This document shows, one piece after another, positions 1 to 7,471 of a DNA stretch of 12,074 nt. The notes below the pieces were generated by a model, which saw nothing but the letters and a program-made list of their open reading frames with translations, ran no database searches and had not been told where the DNA came from. The translations under genes were made by a program, and so were the position numbers. The first letter of the stretch is position 1. Every line of letters starts with the position of its first letter. Location: NCBI GenBank assembly GCA_946482325.1, contig CAMLRA010000128.1:1-12074 (forward strand), written 5' to 3'. Source of the stretch: an uncultured Chromatiaceae bacterium. Its GTDB lineage: Bacteria > Pseudomonadota > Gammaproteobacteria > Enterobacterales > Alteromonadaceae.

Positions 1-64
1 GACACACTAGCTTCAGGTGTTAGCGCTTCGCGGCGTGGGGGTTCGAGTCCCCCCCTAGGCACCA
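1..64 (+). tRNA. tRNA-Leu(CAG), 3' part; 5' end lies outside the window
   Basis: The 3' part of a class II (long variable arm) tRNA is visible. The anticodon stem CTAGC (7-11) pairs with GTTAG (19-23) around the loop TTCAGGT, giving anticodon CAG at 14-16. A long variable arm with a CGC/GCG-type stem follows (about 24-36). The T arm is GGGGG-TTCGAGT-CCCCC (37-53), the acceptor 3' strand is CCTAGGC (54-60), the discriminator is A61 and CCA is encoded at 62-64. The anticodon arm matches the enterobacterial leucine tRNA reading CUG, as I remember it. About 20 bases (acceptor 5' strand and most of the D arm) lie before position 1. Confidence 0.95.
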
Positions 65-67
65 AAT

Positions 68-100
68 AATCCAGCTTTATGCTGGATTTTTTGTTTTTTA
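68..100 (+). terminator. Rho-independent terminator after tRNA-Leu
   Basis: An 8-bp stem AATCCAGC (68-75) / GCTGGATT (81-88) encloses the loop TTTAT and runs straight into a T-rich tract (87-99, interrupted by one G). It starts four bases after the encoded CCA, so it is the natural end of the tRNA transcript. Its distal arm and T tract are also the first part of the dispersed repeat at 81-132. Confidence 0.88.
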
Positions 101-132
101 CGTCCCTGTAAAAAATTGCTTCGCAACCAGCC
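81..132 (+). repeat. Dispersed intergenic element, copy 1
   Basis: This 52-bp stretch aligns without gaps to 9613-9664, with 46 of 52 bases identical. It consists of a terminator distal arm, a T tract, an imperfect palindrome (TTTTTTAC at 94-101, GTAAAAAA at 108-115) and the fully conserved block TTGCTTCGCAACCAGCC (116-132), which begins with a TTGC/GCAA mini-hairpin. Weaker similarity continues to about 160: CCAAAAA (131-137), GGAC (146-149) and TTTTT (156-160) recur in the same order in copy 2. It contains no ORF. It resembles the REP-like or terminator-linked intergenic repeats of gammaproteobacteria. I do not recognise a named family. Confidence 0.75.
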
Positions 133-227
133 AAAAATCCCTGCAGGACCCTCCGTTTTTCTGCTGCTGTCTTGTTGTTGTCATCTCAATAGCCGACACT
201 GGTTCTTGCATAGAACACGGAGGCTCA

Positions 228-719
228 ATGTCTGTTCAAACCATTTATCTGTTACGTCATACCAAAGCTGAAGATCGTTCTGTGCTGCGTGCTGATGTGG
301 ACCGTTGCCTGGTGGAAAAGGGCAGGCAGCAGGCGTTGCGGATTGGTGCTTTTATCCGCCGTCAGCAATTGGAGCCTCAACTGGTGTTGACCAGTCCGTA
401 TCCACGCGCGTTGCAAACAGCGATGCTGCTGGCCGCCAGTGCTGATTTGTCCTGTGATGTGACAGAGGCTTTATGGTTGTCGCATGGCACTGCAGCGCAG
501 ACACAATATCAGCAGCTGTTGCAGGCATTGCCAGACTGGCCGGCGCGGACTTTATTAGTCGGCCATGAACCAGAATTGTCCGCATTATTGGCGCTCTGTC
601 TGGATCAGCCCGAGTCAGCAGTACAAATCAAAAAAGGCACTTTGTTGTGTTTACAGTACGCGCCTGCAACCGGTTTTCGGCTGCAATGGCTGTTGCCGTG
701 TCAGTTGCTGCGTTCATAG
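228..719 (+). CDS. sixA: SixA-like phosphohistidine phosphatase (histidine phosphatase superfamily)
   Basis: This 163-aa cytoplasmic protein belongs to the short SixA branch of the histidine (phosphoglycerate mutase-like) phosphatases; E. coli SixA is about 161 aa. SixA removes phosphate from phosphohistidine on carriers such as the nitrogen phosphotransferase system. Visible catalytic-pocket elements are R10-H11 in LLRHTKAE (nucleophile His11), the arginine in LTSPYPRALQTA (R60) and the second histidine in VGHEPELS (H113). The usual RHG or RHA tripeptide reads RHT here. The ATG at 228 is supported by a strong GGAGG six bases upstream. The gene is alone between the tRNA/repeat region and a new promoter, so it appears monocistronic. 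The family call is firm; the exact substrate is inferred. Confidence 0.88.
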   Translation: MSVQTIYLLRHTKAEDRSVLRADVDRCLVEKGRQQALRIGAFIRRQQLEPQLVLTSPYPRALQTAMLLAASADLSCDVTEALWLSHGTAAQTQYQQLLQALPDWPARTLLVGHEPELSALLALCLDQPESAVQIKKGTLLCLQYAPATGFRLQWLLPCQLLRS

Positions 720-801
720 CGTCGGCGTTGATGAGGGGGCAGTGGCCAGATTTCCTGACTATCCCTGCTTGTCCCATTTAAGCCCGTCCAGTCACAAATA
801 A

Positions 802-834
802 TTGACAAAATCCATGTTGTTAGCGTAAAGCTAA
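802..834 (+). promoter_or_regulatory. Candidate promoter of the lipoprotein-peptidase pair, with a small inverted repeat
   Basis: A perfect -35 hexamer TTGACA lies at 802-807. Seventeen to eighteen bases further on, only a weak -10 (GTAAAG or TAAAGC, 825-831) is present. An inverted repeat TTAGC-gtaaa-GCTAA (820-834) covers the -10/start region and could be an operator or a 5' hairpin. Transcription would begin around 835-840, which argues against the in-frame ATG at 838 and for the start at 892. The 172-bp gap 720-891 holds nothing else that I can identify, including no clear terminator for the preceding gene. Confidence 0.45.
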
Positions 835-891
835 AGGATGCTTTTCTGGCTGCAGCCAGATAACAACAACAGCGATGGCCGGAGGTGTGTG

Positions 892-2067
892 ATGTGGCGA
901 TTGATCCTGATTTTAACTGCCCTGAGCCTGAGTGCCTGTCAGCAAATGCCGACTACAGCGGAGTCCGTTGCGCCTGAGGATTTGCTCAATAATCAGGCAT
1001 TTATGCCGGTGAATACCCAGATTGAAACCAAAACACAAATTTTTGCTTTGCCGGAAGCCCTCATTACTGCTGCCCGCCAGGACGTGCTGGCCTATGGCAT
1101 GCCGCGGGACCGTAGTCTGGCATTACTGAAGTTTATTTTCCGCGAACAACAAGACCCACTGCAGTATGTCAATAACGCGACACTCACAGCATTACAAACC
1201 TATGAACAACGCGAAGCCAATTGTCTGTCGTTAACCATTTTGTCTTATAGCCTGGCACGGGCTCTGGGTTTTCGTGCGCAATTTCAGGATGTACAGATCC
1301 CGGAGTACTGGATCACACGCAATGGCACCAGCGTGTTAAATGGTCACGTTAATCTGGTCGTGACGCCGCCTTATATGCAGACTCTGGCCAAAACCTTTAT
1401 CTCTTCAGATCACAATTTTCTGATTGATTTTGAACGTGCCGGTGGTTCACGCGAGCGGTTACCGGTGCGTAAAATCAGTGAGAACGACATTGTTGCGTTG
1501 TTTTATAACAATAAAGCGGCCGATGCGATGCTGACTCAGCAATTTGATTTGGCATATCGTTATTTGCAGGGGGCCGCCGAAATCGCGCCCGGAGTTGCCG
1601 CAACCTGGAATAATCTGGCCGTGTTATACCGGCAACGGCAAATGCCGGTTTATGCCGAACGCGCGTATTTGCAGAGTTTGAAGTTGGAACCGGAACATCC
1701 CAATACGATGGCGAATCTGGCCATTCTGTATGCAGCGATGGGGCGGCAGCAGGAAGCTGCGGCGCTTGAAGCCAAAGTGGAGCAAACCCGCTTACGCAAT
1801 CCGTATTATTTTGTCATGCAAGGCAATGAGGCGCTGAGTCAGCAACGGTTGGCCGATGCTGAACTGGCCTTTCACCGCAGTATCCGTTTACAGCCAAAAA
1901 TGTCCGAAGCGCTGTTTGGATTGGCTAAAGTGGCTATCATGCAGCATGACTATGCTGCGGCTACCAGTTACCTGCAACGCGCACGTTTGCATGCACCGGC
2001 CGGGGCCGACCGGCGCTTGTACGATCATAAAATTGAGATGTTAAATGCAGTGGCGCAGGCGGATTAG
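892..2067 (+). CDS. Lipoprotein with papain/transglutaminase-like region and TPR repeats
   Basis: This is a 391-aa envelope protein. The in-frame ATG at 838 would give 409 aa, but the ATG at 892 has GGAGG six bases upstream and begins a classic lipoprotein signal (MWRLILILTALSLSAC, lipobox LSAC, lipidated Cys16). Residues about 55-190 resemble a transglutaminase-like cysteine fold: Cys111 heads a helix (NCLSLTILSYSLARALG), with His152 (NGHVNLVV) and Asp179 (FLIDFERAGG) as possible triad partners. Residues about 200-390 hold several TPR motifs, for example around 237-268, 271-300 and 337-366. The last codons overlap the M28 peptidase gene by 23 bp, so the two are probably translationally coupled and both act outside the cytoplasm. 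No specific function is known to me. The catalytic role of the Cys/His/Asp set is inferred from spacing. Confidence 0.8.
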   Translation: MWRLILILTALSLSACQQMPTTAESVAPEDLLNNQAFMPVNTQIETKTQIFALPEALITAARQDVLAYGMPRDRSLALLKFIFREQQDPLQYVNNATLTALQTYEQREANCLSLTILSYSLARALGFRAQFQDVQIPEYWITRNGTSVLNGHVNLVVTPPYMQTLAKTFISSDHNFLIDFERAGGSRERLPVRKISENDIVALFYNNKAADAMLTQQFDLAYRYLQGAAEIAPGVAATWNNLAVLYRQRQMPVYAERAYLQSLKLEPEHPNTMANLAILYAAMGRQQEAAALEAKVEQTRLRNPYYFVMQGNEALSQQRLADAELAFHRSIRLQPKMSEALFGLAKVAIMQHDYAAATSYLQRARLHAPAGADRRLYDHKIEMLNAVAQAD

Positions 2068-3010
2068 CCTCGTTTTAGCCCTGAGCGCGTGCTTCGGGCT
2101 TGTGCCGTCAGCACGGGCAGCGACGCTGCAAGCGGTATCTGCACATGAAGCGCAGGCCTGGCAGGATTTGCAGCAATTAGCCGCAGATGACATGGCCGGG
2201 CGGTCGACGGGCAGTGCCGGCAGTCTGCTGGCACAGCAATATTTGCAAAGGCGTTTTGCCGCTTTGGGGCTGCAACCTATTGGTAACGATTATTTGCAGC
2301 CTTTTAGTTTTCATGAGGGTTTCAGTGAAAGGCACGGCGTCAATGTGCTGGGTTTGCGACCAGGCTGTGGCCAACCGCAGCGTTATATTGTCGTGACTGC
2401 GCACTATGATCATCTCAAACCGCGCGGAAAGAAGATTTTTAACGGCGCCGATGATAATGCCTCAGGGGTCGCTGGGTTGTTATATCTGGCGGCTCAAACG
2501 CAACAGAGCTGTCCGTTATATTCTTATTTGTTTTTGGCTACAGATGCCGAAGAGCTGGGCTTAGATGGCGCCAAAGCATTTATGGCCAAACCGCCGGTGG
2601 CGCCGGAGGCCATAGTGCTGAATATCAATCTGGATATGATTAGCCGCGGTGAAAGTAATCAGCGTTTATATCTGGCCGGCAAAAAGCAGTTACCGCAATT
2701 GACTCAGTTTGCCGAACAGGCAAAGACGCCGCTGAAGCTGACACTGGCGCACGACGGCCGGCAAAGTAGTTTGGGGCGGCGCAGTCAGCCGCCGGTCGAC
2801 TGGAGTAATGCCAGTGACCACGCGGTGTTTCGTAAAGCCGGTATTCCGTTTCTGTATTTTGGCGTTGATGTGCACCCGCAATACCACACGCCACAAGATG
2901 ACTGGCAACGCATTGATCCACAGTATTTCTTTGCTGCGCTGAGGCTGATTGAACAAAGCCGGCGCTGGCTGGAAAGTCTGCCGCCACAGACGCTGGAGCG
3001 TCCCCTATAA
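2045..3010 (+). CDS. Secreted M28-family zinc aminopeptidase
   Basis: This 321-aa protein is a probable exported di-zinc exopeptidase of family M28. An N-terminal signal peptide (MQWRRRISLVLALSACF, cleavage after PSARA near residue 25) sends it to the periplasm or outside. All M28 metal and catalytic positions can be seen: H120 and D122 in AHYDH, the bridging Asp in NGADDNASG (D136/D137), the base/ligand pair E169-E170 in TDAEELGLDGA, D197 in NLDMISR and H281 in YHTPQDD. The ATG lies inside the preceding lipoprotein gene (23-bp overlap), and the signal peptide starting right at this Met supports the choice. Its stop overlaps that of the opposing photolyase gene by 6 bp. Family assignment is strong; the peptide substrate is unknown. 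Confidence 0.9.
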   Translation: MQWRRRISLVLALSACFGLVPSARAATLQAVSAHEAQAWQDLQQLAADDMAGRSTGSAGSLLAQQYLQRRFAALGLQPIGNDYLQPFSFHEGFSERHGVNVLGLRPGCGQPQRYIVVTAHYDHLKPRGKKIFNGADDNASGVAGLLYLAAQTQQSCPLYSYLFLATDAEELGLDGAKAFMAKPPVAPEAIVLNINLDMISRGESNQRLYLAGKKQLPQLTQFAEQAKTPLKLTLAHDGRQSSLGRRSQPPVDWSNASDHAVFRKAGIPFLYFGVDVHPQYHTPQDDWQRIDPQYFFAALRLIEQSRRWLESLPPQTLERPL

Positions 3011-4534
3011 ATCCAGCAGCAACTGCGGCTGTTGCTTTTGTTTTGCAGATGTCGCCGCGCGACGCTCTGGCGGTCTTTTCCGGCTGGCGTGACGCTCGCG
3101 CACCGCTTCCCGGCCTTGTTGCCATTGTTGTTTTGCGTATCGGGCATGCCAGTCTTTTAATTTGTGACGGGCCTGACGGATGGCCTGCTGCAGGTCGACC
3201 ACCGGCGCCGGATAATCGACATCCAGCCGCATGCCATATTGCAGTTGCAGCGCCGGCGGCAATAACCAGGGCTGATGCAGCCATTCATTGGGTAGCCGCG
3301 ACAGTTCCGGGCACCAACGCCGGATAAATTGGCCTTGAGGGTCCTTCAACAGGCTTTGTTTCAACGGGTTGTACATCCGGTTGGGATTAATTGACGTGGT
3401 GCCGGCTTGCATCTGGATCTGCGGATAATGGATGCCGGGTTCATAGTCAGTGAAACATCGCGCCAGATGCAGCGCAACCGGCCGCCAGTCCAGCCACAAC
3501 TGGTAACTGGCGAAAGCCACTAACATGGCGCGGGCACGAAAATGCAACCAGCCGGTGGCGAGCAGACAACGCATCGCCGCGTCAATCATCGGGTAACCGG
3601 TTTCACCGCATTGCCAGGCCTGAAACAAACGCGGCTCAAACTGGTCACGCATGCCCTGATAAAGTGGATTCATCGGCACGAATTCAATTTGCGGCTCGTC
3701 TTCCAGCTTCTGCATAAAATGGCAGTGCCAGCGCAGCCGACTAAAGAACGCTGCGAGCGCATGTTGGTCGCGCCCTTCCGGCAATAGTTTGATCTGACGG
3801 TAAGTCTGTTGTTGCAGTAGCCTCAGACTCAGCTGACCGTAGGCGAGATAGGGGCTCAACCTGGAGCAGCTATGGCTGGCTTTGGCGGCTATTGAGATAT
3901 CACGTTGATAGTTTTTACTGCGGCTATGCCAGAATGACTGCAAAGTTGCATCGAGCTCGTCAGCCTGTTGGCAAAGTTGCGGTTGGCAGAGTGGCAATTC
4001 GCGACGCTGTGGAGCTTGCCACAAAGCTTGCGGCCAGGGCGCGTCCACAATCAGTGGTAACGACCTCGGGGCCTGAAAAGTCGGGCTTTTTAAAAAAGCA
4101 TCAGCCTGAAGGAACCATTGATCGCGGTCGTGCAGGTGACGCTGTACTGCGTGTTGGCGATATTGCCGCCAGGGCAGGCCCAACTCACGGCATAAACGCG
4201 CTACAGCCTGATCGCGCTGATAGGTCCATAAGTTACCGGTTTCCTGATGACTGACCATTTGCTGGACTGCAAATTCACGTGTCAGTTCCCGCAGTACCCG
4301 GCTAGCCGGACCACGCCGCACCAATAGCGGCTGACCCAGTGCTTTGAGCTGCTGATACAGCAAGTAGACGGCATCCTGATTAAACTGCCATTGCCGCAGC
4401 GAGGTATCTGGCTGCTGCCAATAATCCGGCTCGATGATATACACGGGCAGCACAGCGCCTTGCTGTGCGGCGAGTGCAAGCGGTTCGTGATCTTCCAGCC
4501 TTAGGTCGCGTTTAAACCACACCAAGGTCAGCAT
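3005..4534 (-). CDS. Photolyase/cryptochrome-family FAD protein, class-I-like proteobacterial clade
   Basis: This 509-aa flavoprotein is the last gene of the three-photolyase operon. The N-terminal Rossmann (photolyase) domain opens with VWFKRDLRLEDHEPLALAA. The C-terminal FAD-binding domain shows SRLSPYLAYG (224-233), TGYPMIDAAMRCLLATGWLHFRAR (about 312-335) and RMYNPLKQS plus FIRRWCPEL (386-411). Against E. coli PhrB, as I remember it, the NNGGWQW stretch carrying the FAD-proximal tryptophan reads HYPQIQM here. I recall that this DYEPGIHY-QMQAG-INP signature marks a distinct proteobacterial clade, so electron transfer or function may differ. The C-terminal 40 residues are strongly basic (ERHASRKRPPERR), possibly DNA-binding. 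Only 3 bp separate it from the Cry-DASH gene, with no strong ribosome site, so translation is probably coupled. DNA repair activity is inferred from the family. Confidence 0.87.
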   Translation of the reverse strand: MLTLVWFKRDLRLEDHEPLALAAQQGAVLPVYIIEPDYWQQPDTSLRQWQFNQDAVYLLYQQLKALGQPLLVRRGPASRVLRELTREFAVQQMVSHQETGNLWTYQRDQAVARLCRELGLPWRQYRQHAVQRHLHDRDQWFLQADAFLKSPTFQAPRSLPLIVDAPWPQALWQAPQRRELPLCQPQLCQQADELDATLQSFWHSRSKNYQRDISIAAKASHSCSRLSPYLAYGQLSLRLLQQQTYRQIKLLPEGRDQHALAAFFSRLRWHCHFMQKLEDEPQIEFVPMNPLYQGMRDQFEPRLFQAWQCGETGYPMIDAAMRCLLATGWLHFRARAMLVAFASYQLWLDWRPVALHLARCFTDYEPGIHYPQIQMQAGTTSINPNRMYNPLKQSLLKDPQGQFIRRWCPELSRLPNEWLHQPWLLPPALQLQYGMRLDVDYPAPVVDLQQAIRQARHKLKDWHARYAKQQWQQGREAVRERHASRKRPPERRAATSAKQKQQPQLLLDL

Positions 4535-4537
4535 GGC

Positions 4538-5911
4538 TTATTCAGCTCTGAGCTGTTGCAGATATTGTAGCCATTGCCACGCTTGCGGCTCGGACCATCC
4601 TGCCAGCGCATAAGGTTGATGCCGGTGATAGCCATTCTCTGCCGGACCTAACAGCAATTCGGTGAAATTGGCAGTAGGGTCGTATTCCAGGGCCTGTTTT
4701 AACGCATTAAAGCTACGCGGGGCCGAATACAAAGCGCCGGCAATATAAGCCCAGTTCCCCCAGTTACTGGCGACGTCATAATCCAGCAATTGTTGCTCAA
4801 ACCAGGCGGCGCCGTGGCGCCAGTCACAGCCGAGCTGAAACATCAGATAGCTCGCCACGTTTTGCCGGCCACGATTTGACATCCAGCCGGTTTGTGCCAG
4901 CAATTGCATATTGGCATCGATAAAAGGCAATCCGGTTTGGCCTTGCTGCCAGCGCAGCAACGCTTCGCCGGCCGCGCCTGCGCTACCGGGCACCTGATGC
5001 AGACCTAAACCGCCATGCCGGAAAAAAGCCAGTGGATGTTTGCGCTGCAAATGACGGAAATACTCGCGCCATAACAATTCAAACCGCAGCCAGTAGCTTG
5101 ATTCTGTCTGACCATATTGCTGTTCGTGTGCGCGGATCAACTGCCAGGCGCGTCGCACCGACACAGTGCCGCGACTCAGTGGCAATGACAAAAAACTCGC
5201 AAAATCTGCACCGATTAATGCATTGCGACTGAGCTTGTAATGAGACAAGTGCTGCTGCAGATACTGTGAAAAATCTGCCAGCGCAGCCGGCTCGCAGTGT
5301 TGCTGCCAACACGAGAAATGCGTAGGGAGCTGATGAGACAGCGCCACAGGCAGCGACTGGTCTGGTTCCGCCTGGGGTAAATCTGACAATTCAAGCGCGG
5401 CGGCTACCGACAATATTTTGTTCAGCGCCTGTGTTGAAGGTTGTATTTGCTGTGGCGGCAATACCAGCAGTTCAGGTTCTCTTTGCTGGCGAAATGCAGT
5501 GAAGCTGCGTGGCAGTGTATAAAGATCGGGCCTGAGTTTATCCGCCAATAATGAATTGGCATCCAGCCATTGCCAGTTGAGCCCGACTGCCCAACGATAC
5601 TCTTCCGGTGCCGTTGGCTCGGCAGCAACGACGTATTCCAGCTGATATTGCGCAAGCAGTTGGGATATGATCTCCGCCGGGTCGCCAACCCGCAGCAACA
5701 GTGGGATACCAATAGCCGCCAAACGCTGCTGAAAATCCCGTAATAAACCCAGCTGCAATTTCAGGCGTCGCGCACTGGCGCGATTAGGTCTGAACTGGCG
5801 CTGCGGCAGGATACAAACCGCCACGGCCGCATCAGCATTGCCCGGCAGGCTCAGCAACGGGTTGTCATCCAGCCGCAGCAAGTCGTTGCAAAACAGCAGA
5901 TAACGGCTCAT
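4538..5911 (-). CDS. Cry-DASH-like cryptochrome (divergent)
   Basis: This 457-aa flavoprotein is best placed in the DASH branch, whose members repair CPDs mainly in single-stranded DNA or act as blue-light sensors. The strongest marks lie in the FAD domain: GQTGLPFIDANMQLLAQTGWMSNRGRQNVASYL (about 324-356) and YDVASNWGNWAYIAG (378-392), which keeps the tryptophans near FAD. Departures from the family are clear. The N-terminal FRNDLR-type motif reads LLFCNDLLRLDDN. The FAD phosphate-binding FSPWLALG-type segment reads FLSLPLSRG (240-248). The usual DPR-RFN segment after YIAG reads ALYSAPRSFN. It overlaps the upstream FeS photolyase gene by 4 bp (ATGA), a typical coupled arrangement. It is an intact ORF, so it appears functional but unusual. 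Confidence 0.85.
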   Translation of the reverse strand: MSRYLLFCNDLLRLDDNPLLSLPGNADAAVAVCILPQRQFRPNRASARRLKLQLGLLRDFQQRLAAIGIPLLLRVGDPAEIISQLLAQYQLEYVVAAEPTAPEEYRWAVGLNWQWLDANSLLADKLRPDLYTLPRSFTAFRQQREPELLVLPPQQIQPSTQALNKILSVAAALELSDLPQAEPDQSLPVALSHQLPTHFSCWQQHCEPAALADFSQYLQQHLSHYKLSRNALIGADFASFLSLPLSRGTVSVRRAWQLIRAHEQQYGQTESSYWLRFELLWREYFRHLQRKHPLAFFRHGGLGLHQVPGSAGAAGEALLRWQQGQTGLPFIDANMQLLAQTGWMSNRGRQNVASYLMFQLGCDWRHGAAWFEQQLLDYDVASNWGNWAYIAGALYSAPRSFNALKQALEYDPTANFTELLLGPAENGYHRHQPYALAGWSEPQAWQWLQYLQQLRAE

Positions 5912-7431
5912 AGCTGCTCCAAATGGATTAGCAACTCTGCGGCTTTGGCGCGAAGCAGCTGTTGGTCGCCGGCTGATTTACGCCGCCATTGCTGATAGGT
6001 CAGCTGCATCCGGGCGTTATTGCCAAGCTTGTCTTCATGGCGGGCGATAAAATCCCAGTACAACGCATTAAAAGGGCAGGCGCGTTCGCCAGTGCTTTGT
6101 TTGACGTCGTAATCGCAGTGTTGGCAGTAATTACTCATTTTGGCGATGTAATTGCCGCTGGCCGCATAAGGTTTCGACGCCAACAAACCACCGTCGGCAA
6201 ATAACGCCATGCCGAGAGTGTTGGGCAATTCGACCCACTCATATGCATCGGCATACACCGCAAGATACCAGTCCGTTATCTCATCAACTGACAAACCGGC
6301 CAGTAAGGCAAAATTACCGGTCAGCATCAGCCGCTGAATATGGTGAGAGTAGGCGTGACGAATGGTATGACCGATGGCCTGCGACAGGCAGTTCATCCGG
6401 GTCTGCCCTGTCCAGTACCAGGACGGTAATGGCCGGCTGGCAGAAAAAAAGTTTTGCTGACGGTATTCAGGCATCTTTAGCCAATACAGGCCGCGCACAT
6501 ACTCCCGCCAGCCGATGATTTGCCGGATAAAACCCTCGGCGGCATTGAGCGGCACTAAACCGGCTTTCCATGCCTGTTCAACCTGCAGGCAAAGCCAGCG
6601 CGCGTCCAGTAAGCCGCAGTTGAGGTACATTGATACCAGACTATGAAACAAAAATGGCTCATCCTGACGCATCGCATCCTGATATTTGCCAAACAGCGGC
6701 AGCCGGTGCTGCAGAAAATGTAAAAAAGCGGCTCGGGCATCCTTGCCTGTCACCGCGAAAACAAACTGGTTTGCCTGTCCCATGTGACTGGCAAAATGCC
6801 GCTGTACTAAGGTGATCACGTCCAGGGTTATGGCATCAGGCTTAAAATCGGGTGCAGCCGGGATTTGCACCTCGGCCGGACAGGCCTGACGGTTCTCGGC
6901 GTCAAAATTCCACTGACCACCGGCCGGCGTATTGCCGTCCATCAGCAAGCCGGTGTAACGGCGCATTTCGCGATAAAAATATTCCATGCGGAAACTTTGC
7001 CGGCCATCTGCCCAGCGCCGGAACATGGCGTGGTTACAGATAAAACGGTCATCTTCAATTACATCTACCGGCAAGCCCAGCGTTTGTGGCCAGCTGGCGA
7101 CTTCTTGCATCAGTCGGTATTCAGCCAGTTCAGTGAGCCGCACCCGTTGCAACTGTGGTTGCTGCTGCAAAACCTGCTGCACAGCGGCCAGTAATGACGC
7201 TACTTGCTGGTCATAATCGACATAATGCACCCGATGCCCCTGCGCCTGAAGTGCCGCGGCAAAGTGACGCATGGCACTGAACAACAACACGATCTTCAGC
7301 TGATGATGCGGCGCATAATGGGCTTCGGCCGCAACTTCAGCCAACAGAATATGGTCACCCGGCTGGATGTCCCGCAATGAACTCAATGCCGGGCTCAGCT
7401 GGTCAGCAGTGATCAGAATAAGTGCTGCCAT
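5908..7431 (-). CDS. phrB: Iron-sulfur bacterial cryptochrome/(6-4) photolyase (FeS-BCP)
   Basis: This is a 507-aa member of the FeS-BCP group (deoxyribodipyrimidine photolyase-related proteins), which repair (6-4) photoproducts with FAD, a lumazine antenna and a 4Fe-4S cluster. Family marks are DRFICNHAMFRRW (128-140), RMEYFYREMRRYTGLLMD (148-165) and GGQWNFDAENR (171-181). Cluster ligands are visible as C348, C436, C439 and C452. Their spacing equals that of the four cluster cysteines of Agrobacterium PhrB as I recall them (350/438/441/454). The His pair in YSHHIQRLM (H363/H364) matches its active-site histidines with the same offset. I chose the ATG at 7431 over a TTG two codons upstream, because MAALILITADQL is the usual family N terminus. 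It is the first gene of the operon. Confidence in the family is very high. The symbol follows the Agrobacterium protein and is not E. coli phrB. Confidence 0.92.
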   Translation of the reverse strand: MAALILITADQLSPALSSLRDIQPGDHILLAEVAAEAHYAPHHQLKIVLLFSAMRHFAAALQAQGHRVHYVDYDQQVASLLAAVQQVLQQQPQLQRVRLTELAEYRLMQEVASWPQTLGLPVDVIEDDRFICNHAMFRRWADGRQSFRMEYFYREMRRYTGLLMDGNTPAGGQWNFDAENRQACPAEVQIPAAPDFKPDAITLDVITLVQRHFASHMGQANQFVFAVTGKDARAAFLHFLQHRLPLFGKYQDAMRQDEPFLFHSLVSMYLNCGLLDARWLCLQVEQAWKAGLVPLNAAEGFIRQIIGWREYVRGLYWLKMPEYRQQNFFSASRPLPSWYWTGQTRMNCLSQAIGHTIRHAYSHHIQRLMLTGNFALLAGLSVDEITDWYLAVYADAYEWVELPNTLGMALFADGGLLASKPYAASGNYIAKMSNYCQHCDYDVKQSTGERACPFNALYWDFIARHEDKLGNNARMQLTYQQWRRKSAGDQQLLRAKAAELLIHLEQL

Positions 7432-7471
7432 TAGCAATAGCGCCTTGATTTGTTTGGCATTTGGGGAAAAC

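Noticed and set aside
1..64. tmRNA 3' end
   Set aside because: The T arm and CCA would fit, but the anticodon stem-loop with CAG and the long variable arm show a class II tRNA-Leu.
720..800. Terminator for the SixA-like gene
   Set aside because: G-rich and C-rich patches are present, but I found no stem followed by a T tract.
838..891. Upstream in-frame ATG of the lipoprotein gene at 838
   Set aside because: It has no proper ribosome site, lies at the predicted transcription start and would place 18 residues before a perfect lipoprotein signal. The ATG at 892 has GGAGG at ideal spacing.
2640..3284. Minus-strand 214-aa ORF across the gene junction
   Set aside because: It is antisense to the M28 gene and out of frame with the photolyase. 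Its Ala-rich, low-complexity translation matches no family and both overlapped genes are solid, so it is a shadow frame.
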